Positions 14,141 to 20,949 of a DNA stretch of 22,684 bases are shown here, piece by piece. Position numbers and translations under genes: made by a program. The stretch's first letter is position 1. Every line of letters starts with the position of its first letter. The notes beneath the pieces are model-generated. The model was given only the letters and a program-made list of their open reading frames with translations, had not been told where the DNA came from and did no database searches. The stretch is from a virus. The DNA is taken from IMG/VR virus record IMGVR_UViG_3300005836_000008, positions 1-22,684 of that record; one strand, given 5' to 3'.

Positions 14141-15288
14141 GCGGCCCCGCGCAGTGTGTCGTTGAGATCCTTGCCGTGCATGGCCGCGACTTCCGCCACC
14201 GGCCGGCCGGTCGCTTCCAGCGCCGCCTTGGCGCGCTCGAATTGCTCGACCGCCTGCGGTTTGAGCCAGTCGTTTTGCCGATGCACGATGATGCTGTCGC
14301 AACATTCCGGCAGCACGTCCGCCAGCGCCGCCAGATTGGACAGCGAGATCGCCGCCCAATAACGATGCTGCGGCGCCGCCAGTACGCCGGAATAGCCGTC
14401 CTCCCAGCCTTCGGTGAACACGAAGGTTTCGCGCAAGCCGGCGGCGTTAGCCTCCGCGATCGACAGATTGCTCTCGCCGCGCCACAGCGGGATGACGAGC
14501 CCGGCCGTCGCTGGCCAGCACTTGCGCGGCGGCTGCACGGGCGCCTTGTCGAAGCCGTCCTGCGCCAGCCAGACGCGATGAATGGCCTTGATAACGCCCT
14601 TACCATCCTCGGCGGAAAAATCGACGCACGGCGCCACAATGCACGGCCAGAAACTCTCCTGTCCGTTGTGCTTGTCTTGTCTGTCGCGGCTTTGCCAGAT
14701 GTGCTTTTCGTGCTGCAGGAAATGCAGAATATCCGGTTGCCGCCGCCCGCCGCGCGGGCCCTTCGGCAACAGATCAAAATTGAGCCCGCGCGCCTCGATC
14801 ACGTAGCGCAACGGAATGGCGTGGCTGTAGATCTCCGGCGCTTCGATCCAGATCTGGCGGGCGCGACCTTGGTCGCGCGCGTCCTTCTCGGCTGCCTCTT
14901 TGTTAATGACCGCCTGACGCTGGCGCGAGGCCGCGTCGTCGCGCGCCCGCTGCGCCGGATCGATGCGCGCCAGCCCGGTAAACTCCAGCAGAAAGCGGCG
15001 CGCTTCCTTGCGGCCCTGCCCCGGCAGGCTCGACCAGCATTTCAGATGCGCAACAATATCGATGACGTCGCCCTTCTCGCCGGTGCCGTAGTCTTTCCAC
15101 GCGATCTGCCCGCGATGCGTCCAGATGGCGAACGACGGATTGTTGTCCTTGCGTACCGGCGACGACATCAGGATCAGACCCTTGCCGTTCGGCCGCTCCT
15201 TGATGCCGAGCGCCAGCAGCAATTCAGCGCCGCGCGCATTGGCCGCGGTCTTGATCTGATCGATGGTCGGGCCGGTGTATTGCGTCAT
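14137..15288 (-). CDS. Toprim-domain DNA primase (383 aa)
   Basis: The N-terminal 80 residues resemble the zinc-binding domain of phage primases ('SSPVRKDNNPSFAIW' at 43-57, then 'GDVIDIVA' at 73-80) but the metal-binding Cys/His are missing. The C-terminal part holds a Toprim segment: 'FVFTEGWEDGYS' (289-300) with Glu293 as the catalytic acid, then 'CDSIIVHRQND' (330-340) where the usual DxD motif is reduced to a single Asp. Length is typical for rhizobial phage Toprim primases. The ATG at 15288 overlaps the stop of the 53-aa gene by ATGA. It makes primers for phage replication with the adjoining helicase. The reduced motifs may mean weakened or altered activity. Confidence 0.78.
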   Translation of the reverse strand: MTQYTGPTIDQIKTAANARGAELLLALGIKERPNGKGLILMSSPVRKDNNPSFAIWTHRGQIAWKDYGTGEKGDVIDIVAHLKCWSSLPGQGRKEARRFLLEFTGLARIDPAQRARDDAASRQRQAVINKEAAEKDARDQGRARQIWIEAPEIYSHAIPLRYVIEARGLNFDLLPKGPRGGRRQPDILHFLQHEKHIWQSRDRQDKHNGQESFWPCIVAPCVDFSAEDGKGVIKAIHRVWLAQDGFDKAPVQPPRKCWPATAGLVIPLWRGESNLSIAEANAAGLRETFVFTEGWEDGYSGVLAAPQHRYWAAISLSNLAALADVLPECCDSIIVHRQNDWLKPQAVEQFERAKAALEATGRPVAEVAAMHGKDLNDTLRGAA

Positions 15289-15446
15289 GATCTTATTTTT
15301 GGGCGAGGACAAAAGCAGTGCGCAAAAACGAGCGCGGCGACGCTTAGGACAATCCACACAACGTAGAAGATGGTCGCCCCATCGCGGATATAGTTTGCCG
15401 CCGCCAAAATCGTCGCATTTATGCTCAGTACGAAAAACAAATTCAT
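15285..15446 (-). CDS. 53-aa two-helix membrane protein
   Basis: A short gene starts at ATG 15446 and stops at TGA 15287-15285. Its start overlaps the upstream gene's stop (ATGA) and its stop overlaps the primase start (ATGA), so it is locked in the operon. The product has two hydrophobic segments (FFVLSINATILAAANYI and FYVVWIVLSVAALVFAHCF) and a short basic tail (PRPKIRS). It could be a holin-like, superinfection-exclusion or membrane-anchor protein. No family recognised. Its place before the primase, away from late genes, argues against a classical holin. Confidence 0.65.
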   Translation of the reverse strand: MNLFFVLSINATILAAANYIRDGATIFYVVWIVLSVAALVFAHCFCPRPKIRS

Positions 15447-15751
15447 TTTCTCGGCAACCTTTCCCGCTCGGCCAATTGCTGCGCGCGCGCAATCGCCAGC
15501 GTCAGTTGATGCGCGGCTTCTTTCAGATGCTTGGCGGCCTTGGCGTGCTCGCCGAGCGCGGCGTGCATGCCGCCGAGGATGATCTGGTAGAAAATCTCCT
15601 TGAGCATCGGCGCAATTTGCGCCGGCGGCGCTTGCGTTCCCTCGACGTTGGCGAGCTCAGCGCATTCCCGCAGCGCCGCCTGGCCGCGCGCGCGCGTCGG
15701 TTCGATGCCCTGCCCGAAGCCCGGCCCGCGATCGGTTATGTTAAGCGCCAT
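15443..15751 (-). CDS. Hypothetical helical protein (102 aa)
   Basis: The product is mostly helix: 'IAPMLKEIFYQIILGGMHAA', 'GEHAKAAKHLKEAAHQLTLA' and 'IARAQQLAERERLPRK', resembling a helical-hairpin or tetratricopeptide-like repeat. It begins inside the upstream two-HTH gene (11-base overlap) and ends in an ATGA overlap with the 53-aa gene. A role in early phage replication or regulation is suggested only by the operon. Confidence 0.65.
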   Translation of the reverse strand: MALNITDRGPGFGQGIEPTRARGQAALRECAELANVEGTQAPPAQIAPMLKEIFYQIILGGMHAALGEHAKAAKHLKEAAHQLTLAIARAQQLAERERLPRK

Positions 15752-16343
15752 TGCAGCCTCCCCTCATGTCCGCCGCGAAGCGGTCGAGAAATTCATCGGC
15801 GGCCGCTGCCTCGCGCAGGCCCTCGATGCGCGCCCGCGTCTGGTTGACGTTCTGCCGTGTGCAGCCGACCGCGCGCGCCAGTTCCGCGTTGTTGATTTCG
15901 ATCTCGACCGCCAGCACATAGAGCGCGATGGCGCGCAGCCGGCCGGCGTTCACATGAGGCCGCTGGCCGTGGCTCGACTGGCTGCCGAGCGCCGCCAGCA
16001 CCGCCACATCCGCATTGATGCGCTCCGCCAGCACGATCTCGACCACGCGCACGAAGGCGCGCAACGCTGCGGGCTGCATCGGCACATGCCAGTTCCAGGC
16101 CGGATCGAGCGTGGCGGCCAGCCGCTGCAACGTGATCTGCCGTCTCGGATGATCGGCCGCCTGCCCGCTTCTGATCGCGGCCCACGTCGAGCGCGCCACG
16201 CCGGCGCGGCCGAGCATAGTCATGACGCTGACGCCGGCCGCCTTGCGCTGCCGCTCGATCGCCGCGAAGCTCAACAGCGCGCGCGCCGAGGCCGATCGCT
16301 TGGGCAACTCCGCGCCGATGTCGGCCGTGGCTGGCGCCAGCAT
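15741..16343 (-). CDS. Two-HTH DNA-binding protein (200 aa)
   Basis: Two helix-turn-helix segments can be seen: 'SVMTMLGRAGVARSTWAAIR' (39-58), of lambda-repressor/XRE style, and 'INNAELARAVGCTRQNVNQT' (150-169), resembling the C-terminal DnaA-like HTH of alphaproteobacterial regulators. The middle (90-125) is helical and leucine-rich, likely for dimerisation. The ATG at 16343 has AGGTGAG at good spacing, and the frame open upstream is a shadow. It lies first in the replication half of the early operon, so it may be an initiator recognising an origin or a regulator of early or late promoters. It is the best candidate to bind the GGTGTCTA array, as a guess from position. Confidence 0.7.
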   Translation of the reverse strand: MLAPATADIGAELPKRSASARALLSFAAIERQRKAAGVSVMTMLGRAGVARSTWAAIRSGQAADHPRRQITLQRLAATLDPAWNWHVPMQPAALRAFVRVVEIVLAERINADVAVLAALGSQSSHGQRPHVNAGRLRAIALYVLAVEIEINNAELARAVGCTRQNVNQTRARIEGLREAAAADEFLDRFAADMRGGCNGA

Positions 16344-16347
16344 AAGC

Positions 16348-16542
16348 TCACCTGTTGAAGGCGCGGCGGAGCGCGTCGCCGTCGCTGCGGGAATTATCGA
16401 CCACCAGCAGCGGCTTGGTGCGCGGCGGCTGGCAGAAGCGGGCATGATGGAAGCCGCTGATTTCGCGGTCGGCCTGCTCGGCGGCGTCGAGCGTGAAGCG
16501 CTCGATGCGGATCACCGGCAGATAGATGACCTCGGCGCTCAT
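16348..16542 (-). CDS. Hypothetical protein (64 aa)
   Basis: Start ATG at 16542 overlaps the stop of the gene upstream (ATGA) and the stop is five bases before the two-HTH gene. The product begins 'MSAEVIYLPVIRIERFTLDA' and ends 'SDGDALRRAFNR'. It is a compact, mixed-charge protein with no recognised domain. The longer open frame upstream is a shadow. Confidence 0.6.
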   Translation of the reverse strand: MSAEVIYLPVIRIERFTLDAAEQADREISGFHHARFCQPPRTKPLLVVDNSRSDGDALRRAFNR

Positions 16543-16904
16543 CGGCCGTCCCGTGTTTGTTCGGTGGTCGAAACGCGCGCGTCGCGTTCGGCGCACATGA
16601 CGCGAAACATATCCTCGCGCACCACCGGCAACAGCACGCCGGCAACCTGGCAAAACAGCGGCGCGCGGCTGCTGTCCATCGCGCGCGCGTTAATAATTTT
16701 TATGAGCACGTCGGCCAGCAGGATTTCGTGGCTGCCGACGATACGCTCTCCCTCGCTTGGCCGCGCAATCCGCTCGCTGACTTCCTCGTGCAGCAAAACA
16801 AGGTCTTGCGAATCGGCGGTCGCCGTCAGCGCGTTGCGATTGATCGCGCGCTCGGCGGCGTCGATCAGACGGACGAGCACATTGGAAAGCGTTGCTGTTG
16901 CCAT
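16539..16904 (-). CDS. Hypothetical helical protein (121 aa)
   Basis: The product opens with 'MATATLSNVLVRLIDAAERAI' and continues in amphipathic helices ('EEVSERIARPSEGERIVGSH'), ending with a charged tail (TTEQTRDGR). The start follows the previous stop by three bases. It belongs to the early operon of small genes after the Cro-like regulator. I do not recognise a family. Confidence 0.65.
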   Translation of the reverse strand: MATATLSNVLVRLIDAAERAINRNALTATADSQDLVLLHEEVSERIARPSEGERIVGSHEILLADVLIKIINARAMDSSRAPLFCQVAGVLLPVVREDMFRVMCAERDARVSTTEQTRDGR

Positions 16905-16907
16905 CGT

Positions 16908-17210
16908 CTAGCCCTTGGCATGGTGGTGAATAATCATCACGCACGCACGCTCCTGTACCGCGCAGGTTTGCGCGCGCAGTACCCGTGTCGGATTACGCTC
17001 CATCCATTGCGCAATCAGACTAGCAATGTCGTTCTGCAATTTCGGCGGCCACGTCTCGAAGCGCAGGCCGGCGCGCTCATGCTCATAGAGCCCCGCCACG
17101 ATTTCCAGGCGGTCGCAGCCGGCAAGATCGAGCGCGGAAGCGGCGATTAGTTCCGGCTCGGCGCCGGCGAGATCGCCCGCGGTCATCGACCGTATGGTGC
17201 AATCGGCCAT
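16908..17210 (-). CDS. Hypothetical protein (100 aa)
   Basis: The ATG at 17210 overlaps the upstream stop in a TGATG junction. The sequence 'MADCTIRSMTAGDLAGAEPE' leads into 'YEHERAGLRFETWPPKLQND' and 'LIAQWMERNPTRVLRAQTCA'. It is a cysteine-bearing, soluble-looking protein. The frame open beyond the start is not supported. No family recognised. Confidence 0.6.
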   Translation of the reverse strand: MADCTIRSMTAGDLAGAEPELIAASALDLAGCDRLEIVAGLYEHERAGLRFETWPPKLQNDIASLIAQWMERNPTRVLRAQTCAVQERACVMIIHHHAKG

Positions 17211-17389
17211 CAGCGCCGCGTCCGCATGTGCTGGCTGCGCGGGCCCTGGCCTGGGCCGCCGTACCACCAGTCGGAAATCGACTGCAAAATGTTGCGCGGC
17301 GCCGGCGCGTTCACCGTGACAGTCACCGGCACCGCGTCGGCGCGCCGCGATCGGCGCTTGCGCGCGCGCTTGGCTTTAGGTTTTTGCAT
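17210..17389 (-). CDS. Small basic protein (59 aa)
   Basis: I chose ATG 17389 because GGAGG lies five bases upstream. The product begins 'MQKPKAKRARKRRSRRADAV', a strongly basic segment that could bind nucleic acid, and ends with 'SISDWWYGGPGQGPRSQHMR'. It is overlapped by 67 bases by the end of the membrane-protein gene upstream. Function unknown; a DNA- or RNA-binding accessory is possible. Confidence 0.55.
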   Translation of the reverse strand: MQKPKAKRARKRRSRRADAVPVTVTVNAPAPRNILQSISDWWYGGPGQGPRSQHMRTRR

Positions 17390-17628
17390 CGTAGCCTCCA
17401 TGCCGGGTTGCCGTTCGGGTCGAGGGGCGCGCCGGCCGTGGCTAATCGGACATGCGCGCCCCTCTCCGTTCGCGCCCCTGCGACGGAGGGCGAACTGGAA
17501 TTTTTAAGATCGGCGCCGCGCGCGGCGTTGACCGCCGCCGGGCCGAGGATCAGCCAGCACGCCAGCAGGGCAAACGTCAGACTGGCGACGATCCAGCGGT
17601 AGGTCTGGCGCATGTCCGGCTCGATCAT
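17323..17628 (-). CDS. Membrane-anchored or secreted small protein (101 aa)
   Basis: The ATG at 17628 overlaps the Cro-like gene's stop (ATGA). After 'MIEPDMRQTYRWIV' comes a hydrophobic helix 'ASLTFALLACWLILGPAAVN', probably a signal anchor, followed by a Ser/Arg/Ala-rich tail lacking order. Its 3' part lies over the start of the 59-aa gene in another frame, an unusually long overlap, so its true end or the neighbour's start may differ. A membrane-acting early protein (for example superinfection exclusion) is conceivable but not shown. Confidence 0.5.
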   Translation of the reverse strand: MIEPDMRQTYRWIVASLTFALLACWLILGPAAVNAARGADLKNSSSPSVAGARTERGAHVRLATAGAPLDPNGNPAWRLRCKNLKPSARASADRGAPTRCR

Positions 17629-17912
17629 GCCGCGCTCCGCTGCTGGAGCCGGTCGGGGCACATGGCGACGGTCGCCGCCTCCAACGCCGCTTGCGGATGC
17701 AGCCCGGCCAGCCGGCGCGCCTGTTGCTCCTCGGCCTTGAGCAAGGCGGCCTGCAACTTTTCAAGGGTGGAGTGGCGCGGATCGGAGCTGTCGCTCAGCA
17801 CCAGCCGCACGGTATTGACGTTAACGCTGGCTAATCTGGCGAATTCGCCCCGTTTGAGGCCCAATTTGGCGGCCCGTTCCGCGATCTGCTGTGGACCCAT
17901 CGCCCAACCCAT
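17625..17912 (-). CDS. Cro-like early regulator (95 aa)
   Basis: The product has an XRE/Cro-type HTH: 'LKRGEFARLASVNVNTVRLV' (19-38) followed by 'STLEKLQAALLKAEE'. It is first in the minus-strand early operon and divergent from the repressor, the usual place of Cro. A perfect 16-bp operator ends eight bases before its ATG (17920-17935), so binding there would directly block it. The start could also be the ATG at 17900 since neither has a clear ribosome site. The likely role is to turn down the repressor and set the lytic course. Confidence 0.75.
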   Translation of the reverse strand: MGWAMGPQQIAERAAKLGLKRGEFARLASVNVNTVRLVLSDSSDPRHSTLEKLQAALLKAEEQQARRLAGLHPQAALEAATVAMCPDRLQQRSAA

Positions 17913-17919
17913 GATTTAA

Positions 17920-17935
17920 TCTGCAAGTATGCAGA
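17920..17935. promoter_or_regulatory. Operator O1 (perfect 16-bp palindromic core) at the repressor/Cro divergent region
   Basis: TCTGCAAGTATGCAGA has perfect 6-bp arms around a 4-base centre, and its exact reverse complement recurs at 18760-18775. With the site in the gap between divergent Cro-like and CI-like genes, it is the expected operator for one or both proteins. Some flanking bases match too (AATCTGC next to the second site is ATTCTGC). Confidence 0.85.
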
Positions 17936-18041
17936 CGAAAATCTGATTTGCGGGCGTTGGTCAACAACAAAGTTTACGGTCATGTACAGCGTGAGCCTAC
18001 TGCATATTGCGCCTCCGGTGCTGATACCCGGAGAGCGCGCA

Positions 18042-18692
18042 GTGACAACGATTTCCCGATCGATTGCAAAGAAACAGCTTCAAGACCGGCAGCGCGCCTG
18101 GCTGCAACAGGTCATCGACGCCACCAAGATGAAGCCAGCACAGATTGCGCGCGAGGCCGGCGTTAGCGATACCACTTTGTCTCGACTTTTAAGCAACCCT
18201 GAGTATTCAGGCACCCTTTCAGAGGTTACCATTGAGCGCATAAAAACTGCGTATGGAATACCGGGGCCGGCGGAGGGGCAACAAAAGTTAGGGAACTCCT
18301 TGATCCTTGCGGAAGGTGAAAGACTTGATCCGGTTGCGCTTGACCAGAAAATTGCCAAGGCCATAGAAGCCCTCAGCAGCAACGATAAAACCATCGAAGT
18401 CTGGCGGCTGCGGTCGAGCGCGCTGGAAGGCGACGGCTATTTTCCCGGCGACTTGCTGCTGGTCGAGATCGGCGCGCTGCCGCGGCCGCATGACGTGATC
18501 TGCGCCATGGTGACGGAATGGGCGCGCGGCGGCGCCGAGACGATTTTCCGAAAATTCGACCCGCCGTTCTTAACCACGTCCGCCCCGCGTGGCGTCGGCG
18601 GCAAACCCATGCTGATCGACAACGACCGCGTAAAGCTGACCGGCGTGGTGGTGACCAGCATCCGCGACCATCGCCTCTCGGCGGCCTCCTGA
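18042..18692 (+). CDS. CI-like phage repressor (XRE HTH plus S24/LexA-like domain, 216 aa)
   Basis: The N-terminal HTH 'KPAQIAREAGVSDTTLSRLL' (31-50) is clear. The C-terminal domain resembles peptidase S24: 'LRSSALEGDGYFPGDLLLVE' (123-142) and a Lys (171) in 'IFRKFDPPF', the places where the Ser-Lys cleavage dyad would be, though the usual 'GxSM' is 'SSAL'. I start at GTG 18042, which has GGAGAG seven bases upstream; the frame is open to ATG 17982 with no ribosome site. It should hold the lysogenic state by binding the two operators on either side of its gene. Codon use and base composition in the first half look less GC-rich than the neighbours. Confidence 0.85.
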   Translation: MTTISRSIAKKQLQDRQRAWLQQVIDATKMKPAQIAREAGVSDTTLSRLLSNPEYSGTLSEVTIERIKTAYGIPGPAEGQQKLGNSLILAEGERLDPVALDQKIAKAIEALSSNDKTIEVWRLRSSALEGDGYFPGDLLLVEIGALPRPHDVICAMVTEWARGGAETIFRKFDPPFLTTSAPRGVGGKPMLIDNDRVKLTGVVVTSIRDHRLSAAS

Positions 18693-18730
18693 ACGCCGCC
18701 ACGGGCCTGCCCACATCGCCGCTAAGCCAT

Positions 18731-18746
18731 TGTTTCACGTGAAACA
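18731..18746. promoter_or_regulatory. parS: Perfect parS site (ParB-binding palindrome)
   Basis: TGTTTCACGTGAAACA is the full 16-bp bacterial parS consensus, bound by ParB in most phyla including alphaproteobacteria. Matches to the full 16 bases are very unlikely by chance in a window of this size. No parA or parB gene is visible here. The site is 13 bases from operator O2 and upstream of the integration operon. Confidence 0.92.
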
Positions 18747-18759
18747 AAACAGAAACATT

Positions 18760-18787
18760 TCTGCATACTTGCAGATTTAATTCTGCA
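18760..18787. promoter_or_regulatory. Operator O2 plus half-site upstream of the integration operon
   Basis: TCTGCATACTTGCAGA (18760-18775) is the exact reverse complement of O1. A further half-site TCTGCA lies at 18782-18787. O2 covers the -35 of the predicted promoter, so CI binding would repress the xis/int operon. Confidence 0.85.
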
Positions 18788-18796
18788 TAGTATGAT
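18769..18796 (+). promoter_or_regulatory. Predicted sigma70-type promoter of the integration operon
   Basis: TTGCAG (18769-18774), a 16-base spacer and TATGAT (18791-18796) fit a sigma70 promoter. The start would fall about 35 bases before the GTG of the first gene (18838). It overlaps operator O2 and the half-site. Confidence 0.6.
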
Positions 18797-18837
18797 CCGC
18801 GTGTCGGCATCAGCCGATACAACTGCGGAGGTCGATC

Positions 18838-19239
18838 GTGGGGCGGGCGTCGCCGAGGAAACCGAAACAGACGTCGGCGTCCGCCCTGATCGAGCGCCAA
18901 GCGCTGGCGCTGACGCCGCCCGATATCTACGCCCTGCAACACATCGTCGCCTGTTCGACGTTGTACCGCTTCGGCGCGATGTACCGGCTCGACCGGCCCG
19001 ATGGCAGTGGCGAGCTCCATCCCATATCCGCCGCTGCGGTCTGCCGTCTGGACGCCTTGCGGCTGGTGCGCGTTGTCTTTGGCGCCCGCGTGTTCGGCTC
19101 TCCCAGCTACGTGCATGAAACCGAAAAAGGCTTCGCCGTGGCGCGGCTGTTCGGCTGGCCTACGGTCTGGCGCGAGTGGAACGAAATGCCAGTCGCCGCG
19201 CTCGGCGAGCGCATGGCGAAGGTGGCCGCCCGTGGCTAG
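18838..19239 (+). CDS. Hypothetical protein, first gene of the integration operon (133 aa)
   Basis: Start GTG at 18838 is backed by GGAGG six bases upstream. The product has 'LTPPDIYALQHIVACSTLYR' near residue 25-44, then 'VCRLDALRLVRVVFGARVFG', ending in an Ala-rich helix. The mix of short helices and a beta pair is compatible with a winged-helix DNA-binding protein, but I do not see a clear HTH. The gene is under the promoter repressed by CI, and overlaps the next gene by eight bases. Confidence 0.6.
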   Translation: MGRASPRKPKQTSASALIERQALALTPPDIYALQHIVACSTLYRFGAMYRLDRPDGSGELHPISAAAVCRLDALRLVRVVFGARVFGSPSYVHETEKGFAVARLFGWPTVWREWNEMPVAALGERMAKVAARG

Positions 19240-19525
19240 CCGACCTTACTATGCCGCCAAACAGATCGCCGGTTTTCTCGGTGTCTCGATGGACAGTTTC
19301 TACAAGCGCCCCGTGCGCGAGCGCTATTACACCGATCCCGACATCGCGCTGCCGCGGCCCTATTGCGCCAAGCCGCTGCGCTTCGACCGCTCGGCCATCG
19401 ACGCCTGGCGCGGCCGCTTTCATCCAGCGCTGGCCGCCATGGCAGCGCCGGCCAACGACCGCGACGCCGCGCCGCCGGGCCGCGACGCGTTGGCCCGTCA
19501 CTACGCCGCCCGGCGCGGCGCCTAG
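19232..19525 (+). CDS. Excisionase-like HTH protein (97 aa)
   Basis: The start is GTG 19232, overlapping the previous stop by eight bases. The N-terminal half reads 'YYAAKQIAGFLGVSMDSFYK' then 'RPYCAKPLRFDRSAIDAWRG', the layout of AlpA/MerR-type winged helix proteins (helix-turn-helix, wing, then 'R.d..aid.W'), as in many phage excisionases. It lies just upstream of int. It probably bends attachment-site DNA and tips Int towards excision, or regulates the operon. Confidence 0.72.
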   Translation: MASRPYYAAKQIAGFLGVSMDSFYKRPVRERYYTDPDIALPRPYCAKPLRFDRSAIDAWRGRFHPALAAMAAPANDRDAAPPGRDALARHYAARRGA

Positions 19526-19576
19526 CCATGACGTCCGCCCTGATCTATTCTCCGCGCACACAAGGTCATCCTGCAC

Positions 19577-20902
19577 ATGGCCGATATCAATCTGCCGTAC
19601 ATCGATTGGCGTGAGGGGCGGCCGCGTTTTGTCGCCGGCCCCGGCGCGCGCAAGCTCGGCTTCAAGGGCGAGGACTTAAAGCACGCCGATGGCCGCTGGC
19701 TGTCGCTGGAGGAAACCGCGGCATGGGCGCAGACGCGCCAACAAGCGATCGGCGCGGCACGCGGCAGCGGCAAGAAGATCAAGCGCCCATCGCCGCCGCG
19801 CGGTCACAGCGTCGCCGATCTGCTGGAGGATTTTCTCGCCGCCTTGCAGCGCGGCGAGCCCGGCCCCAACGGCCAGCCGCTTTCGATCGACGGCATCCGC
19901 AGCTATCGCAAGGCCGCCAACGCCATCATTTATTTGCCGGAAAGCCGCGCCGACGCCAAGGCGCGCCGCGCCAAGGAGCGCGCCGCAAAATTGCTCGGCC
20001 TCGATCCGCAGGAGCGCGAGTGCGAGCCGTTCGGCCGCGCCGACATCGCCGCCATCGGCAAGGTCGAGCTCAACGAATTTTTTCTCACCGCCAAGCGCGA
20101 GCGCGGCCACCACATGGCCTTGAGCATGGTGTCGGTTTTTTCCGCCGCCTATACGTGGGGCGGCACCGCGCCGCATTGGCGGCTCGGCGCCAACCCGCGC
20201 AAGGAAATTAAATTCGCCCGGCCCGATGGCCGCATCGTCATCTACAGCGCCGAAGAATTCGCCGCCATGGTCGCGGCCGCCGATGCCTGCGGCCGTCACT
20301 CGATCGGCGACGGATTATTTCTCGGCATCGACACCGGCCAGCGCCAGAAGGACCGCTTGCGGCTCGCCGACGAAGGCATGATCGACGGCCGCCGCCGCTT
20401 CCGCCAGTCGAAAACCAAGATGGTGGTCGAGATCAAGGAGACGCGCCGGCTAGCGCAACGGCTGGCCGAGGCCAAGGCGCGCACCGCCGCGCTCAAACTT
20501 AAATTCGGCACGCGCGATATGGAAATCGTGCTCGATGAAACCACCGGCCGGCCTTACGACAGCACTACCTATCGCCACGTTTTTGCCGAGGTGCGGGCGC
20601 TGGCCTGCAAGGGCAACAATGAGCTCGGCAAGGAACCTAAATTGCCGCCGTGTCCGTCACTGCAATTCACCGATGAGCGCGACGGCAAGATCAAGTTCAA
20701 GACCGATCAGGACTTGCGCGATACCTGCGTCACAAGGCTGTACCGCGCCGGCAACGACATCATGGCGATTTGCGATATCACCGGCCACAGCTACAAGTCG
20801 GCGCAGACCATCATCGATCACTATCTGGCGCGCGACCGCGTGCGCGCCGACGTGGCGATCGATAAACTGGAGGCGTGGATGGCGAAGGAGCAGGCGGGAT
20901 GA
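19577..20902 (+). CDS. int: Tyrosine integrase (441 aa)
   Basis: The recombinase catalyses site-specific exchange between attP and attB. Catalytic residues are R256 in 'DTGQRQKDRL', K279 in 'QSKTK', R381 in 'DQDLRDTCV', H404 in 'ITGHS', and nucleophile Y416 in 'IIDHYLAR'. The first conserved His of box II is Gln (H-x-x-R reads QDLR), as in many rhizobial integrases. The N-terminal 58 residues form a small domain ('WREGRPRFVAG', 'GFKGEDLKHADGRW') that is shared with the downstream GIY-YIG-like protein. The core-binding part spans about 75-230. It reads towards the tRNA-Lys core at 21987-22032, about 1.1 kb downstream. Confidence 0.93.
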   Translation: MADINLPYIDWREGRPRFVAGPGARKLGFKGEDLKHADGRWLSLEETAAWAQTRQQAIGAARGSGKKIKRPSPPRGHSVADLLEDFLAALQRGEPGPNGQPLSIDGIRSYRKAANAIIYLPESRADAKARRAKERAAKLLGLDPQERECEPFGRADIAAIGKVELNEFFLTAKRERGHHMALSMVSVFSAAYTWGGTAPHWRLGANPRKEIKFARPDGRIVIYSAEEFAAMVAAADACGRHSIGDGLFLGIDTGQRQKDRLRLADEGMIDGRRRFRQSKTKMVVEIKETRRLAQRLAEAKARTAALKLKFGTRDMEIVLDETTGRPYDSTTYRHVFAEVRALACKGNNELGKEPKLPPCPSLQFTDERDGKIKFKTDQDLRDTCVTRLYRAGNDIMAICDITGHSYKSAQTIIDHYLARDRVRADVAIDKLEAWMAKEQAG

Positions 20903-20949
20903 TGGCCGCCTTGACAAATAACTCGGTTTAGATGCAGCCTGTGCCTCGG

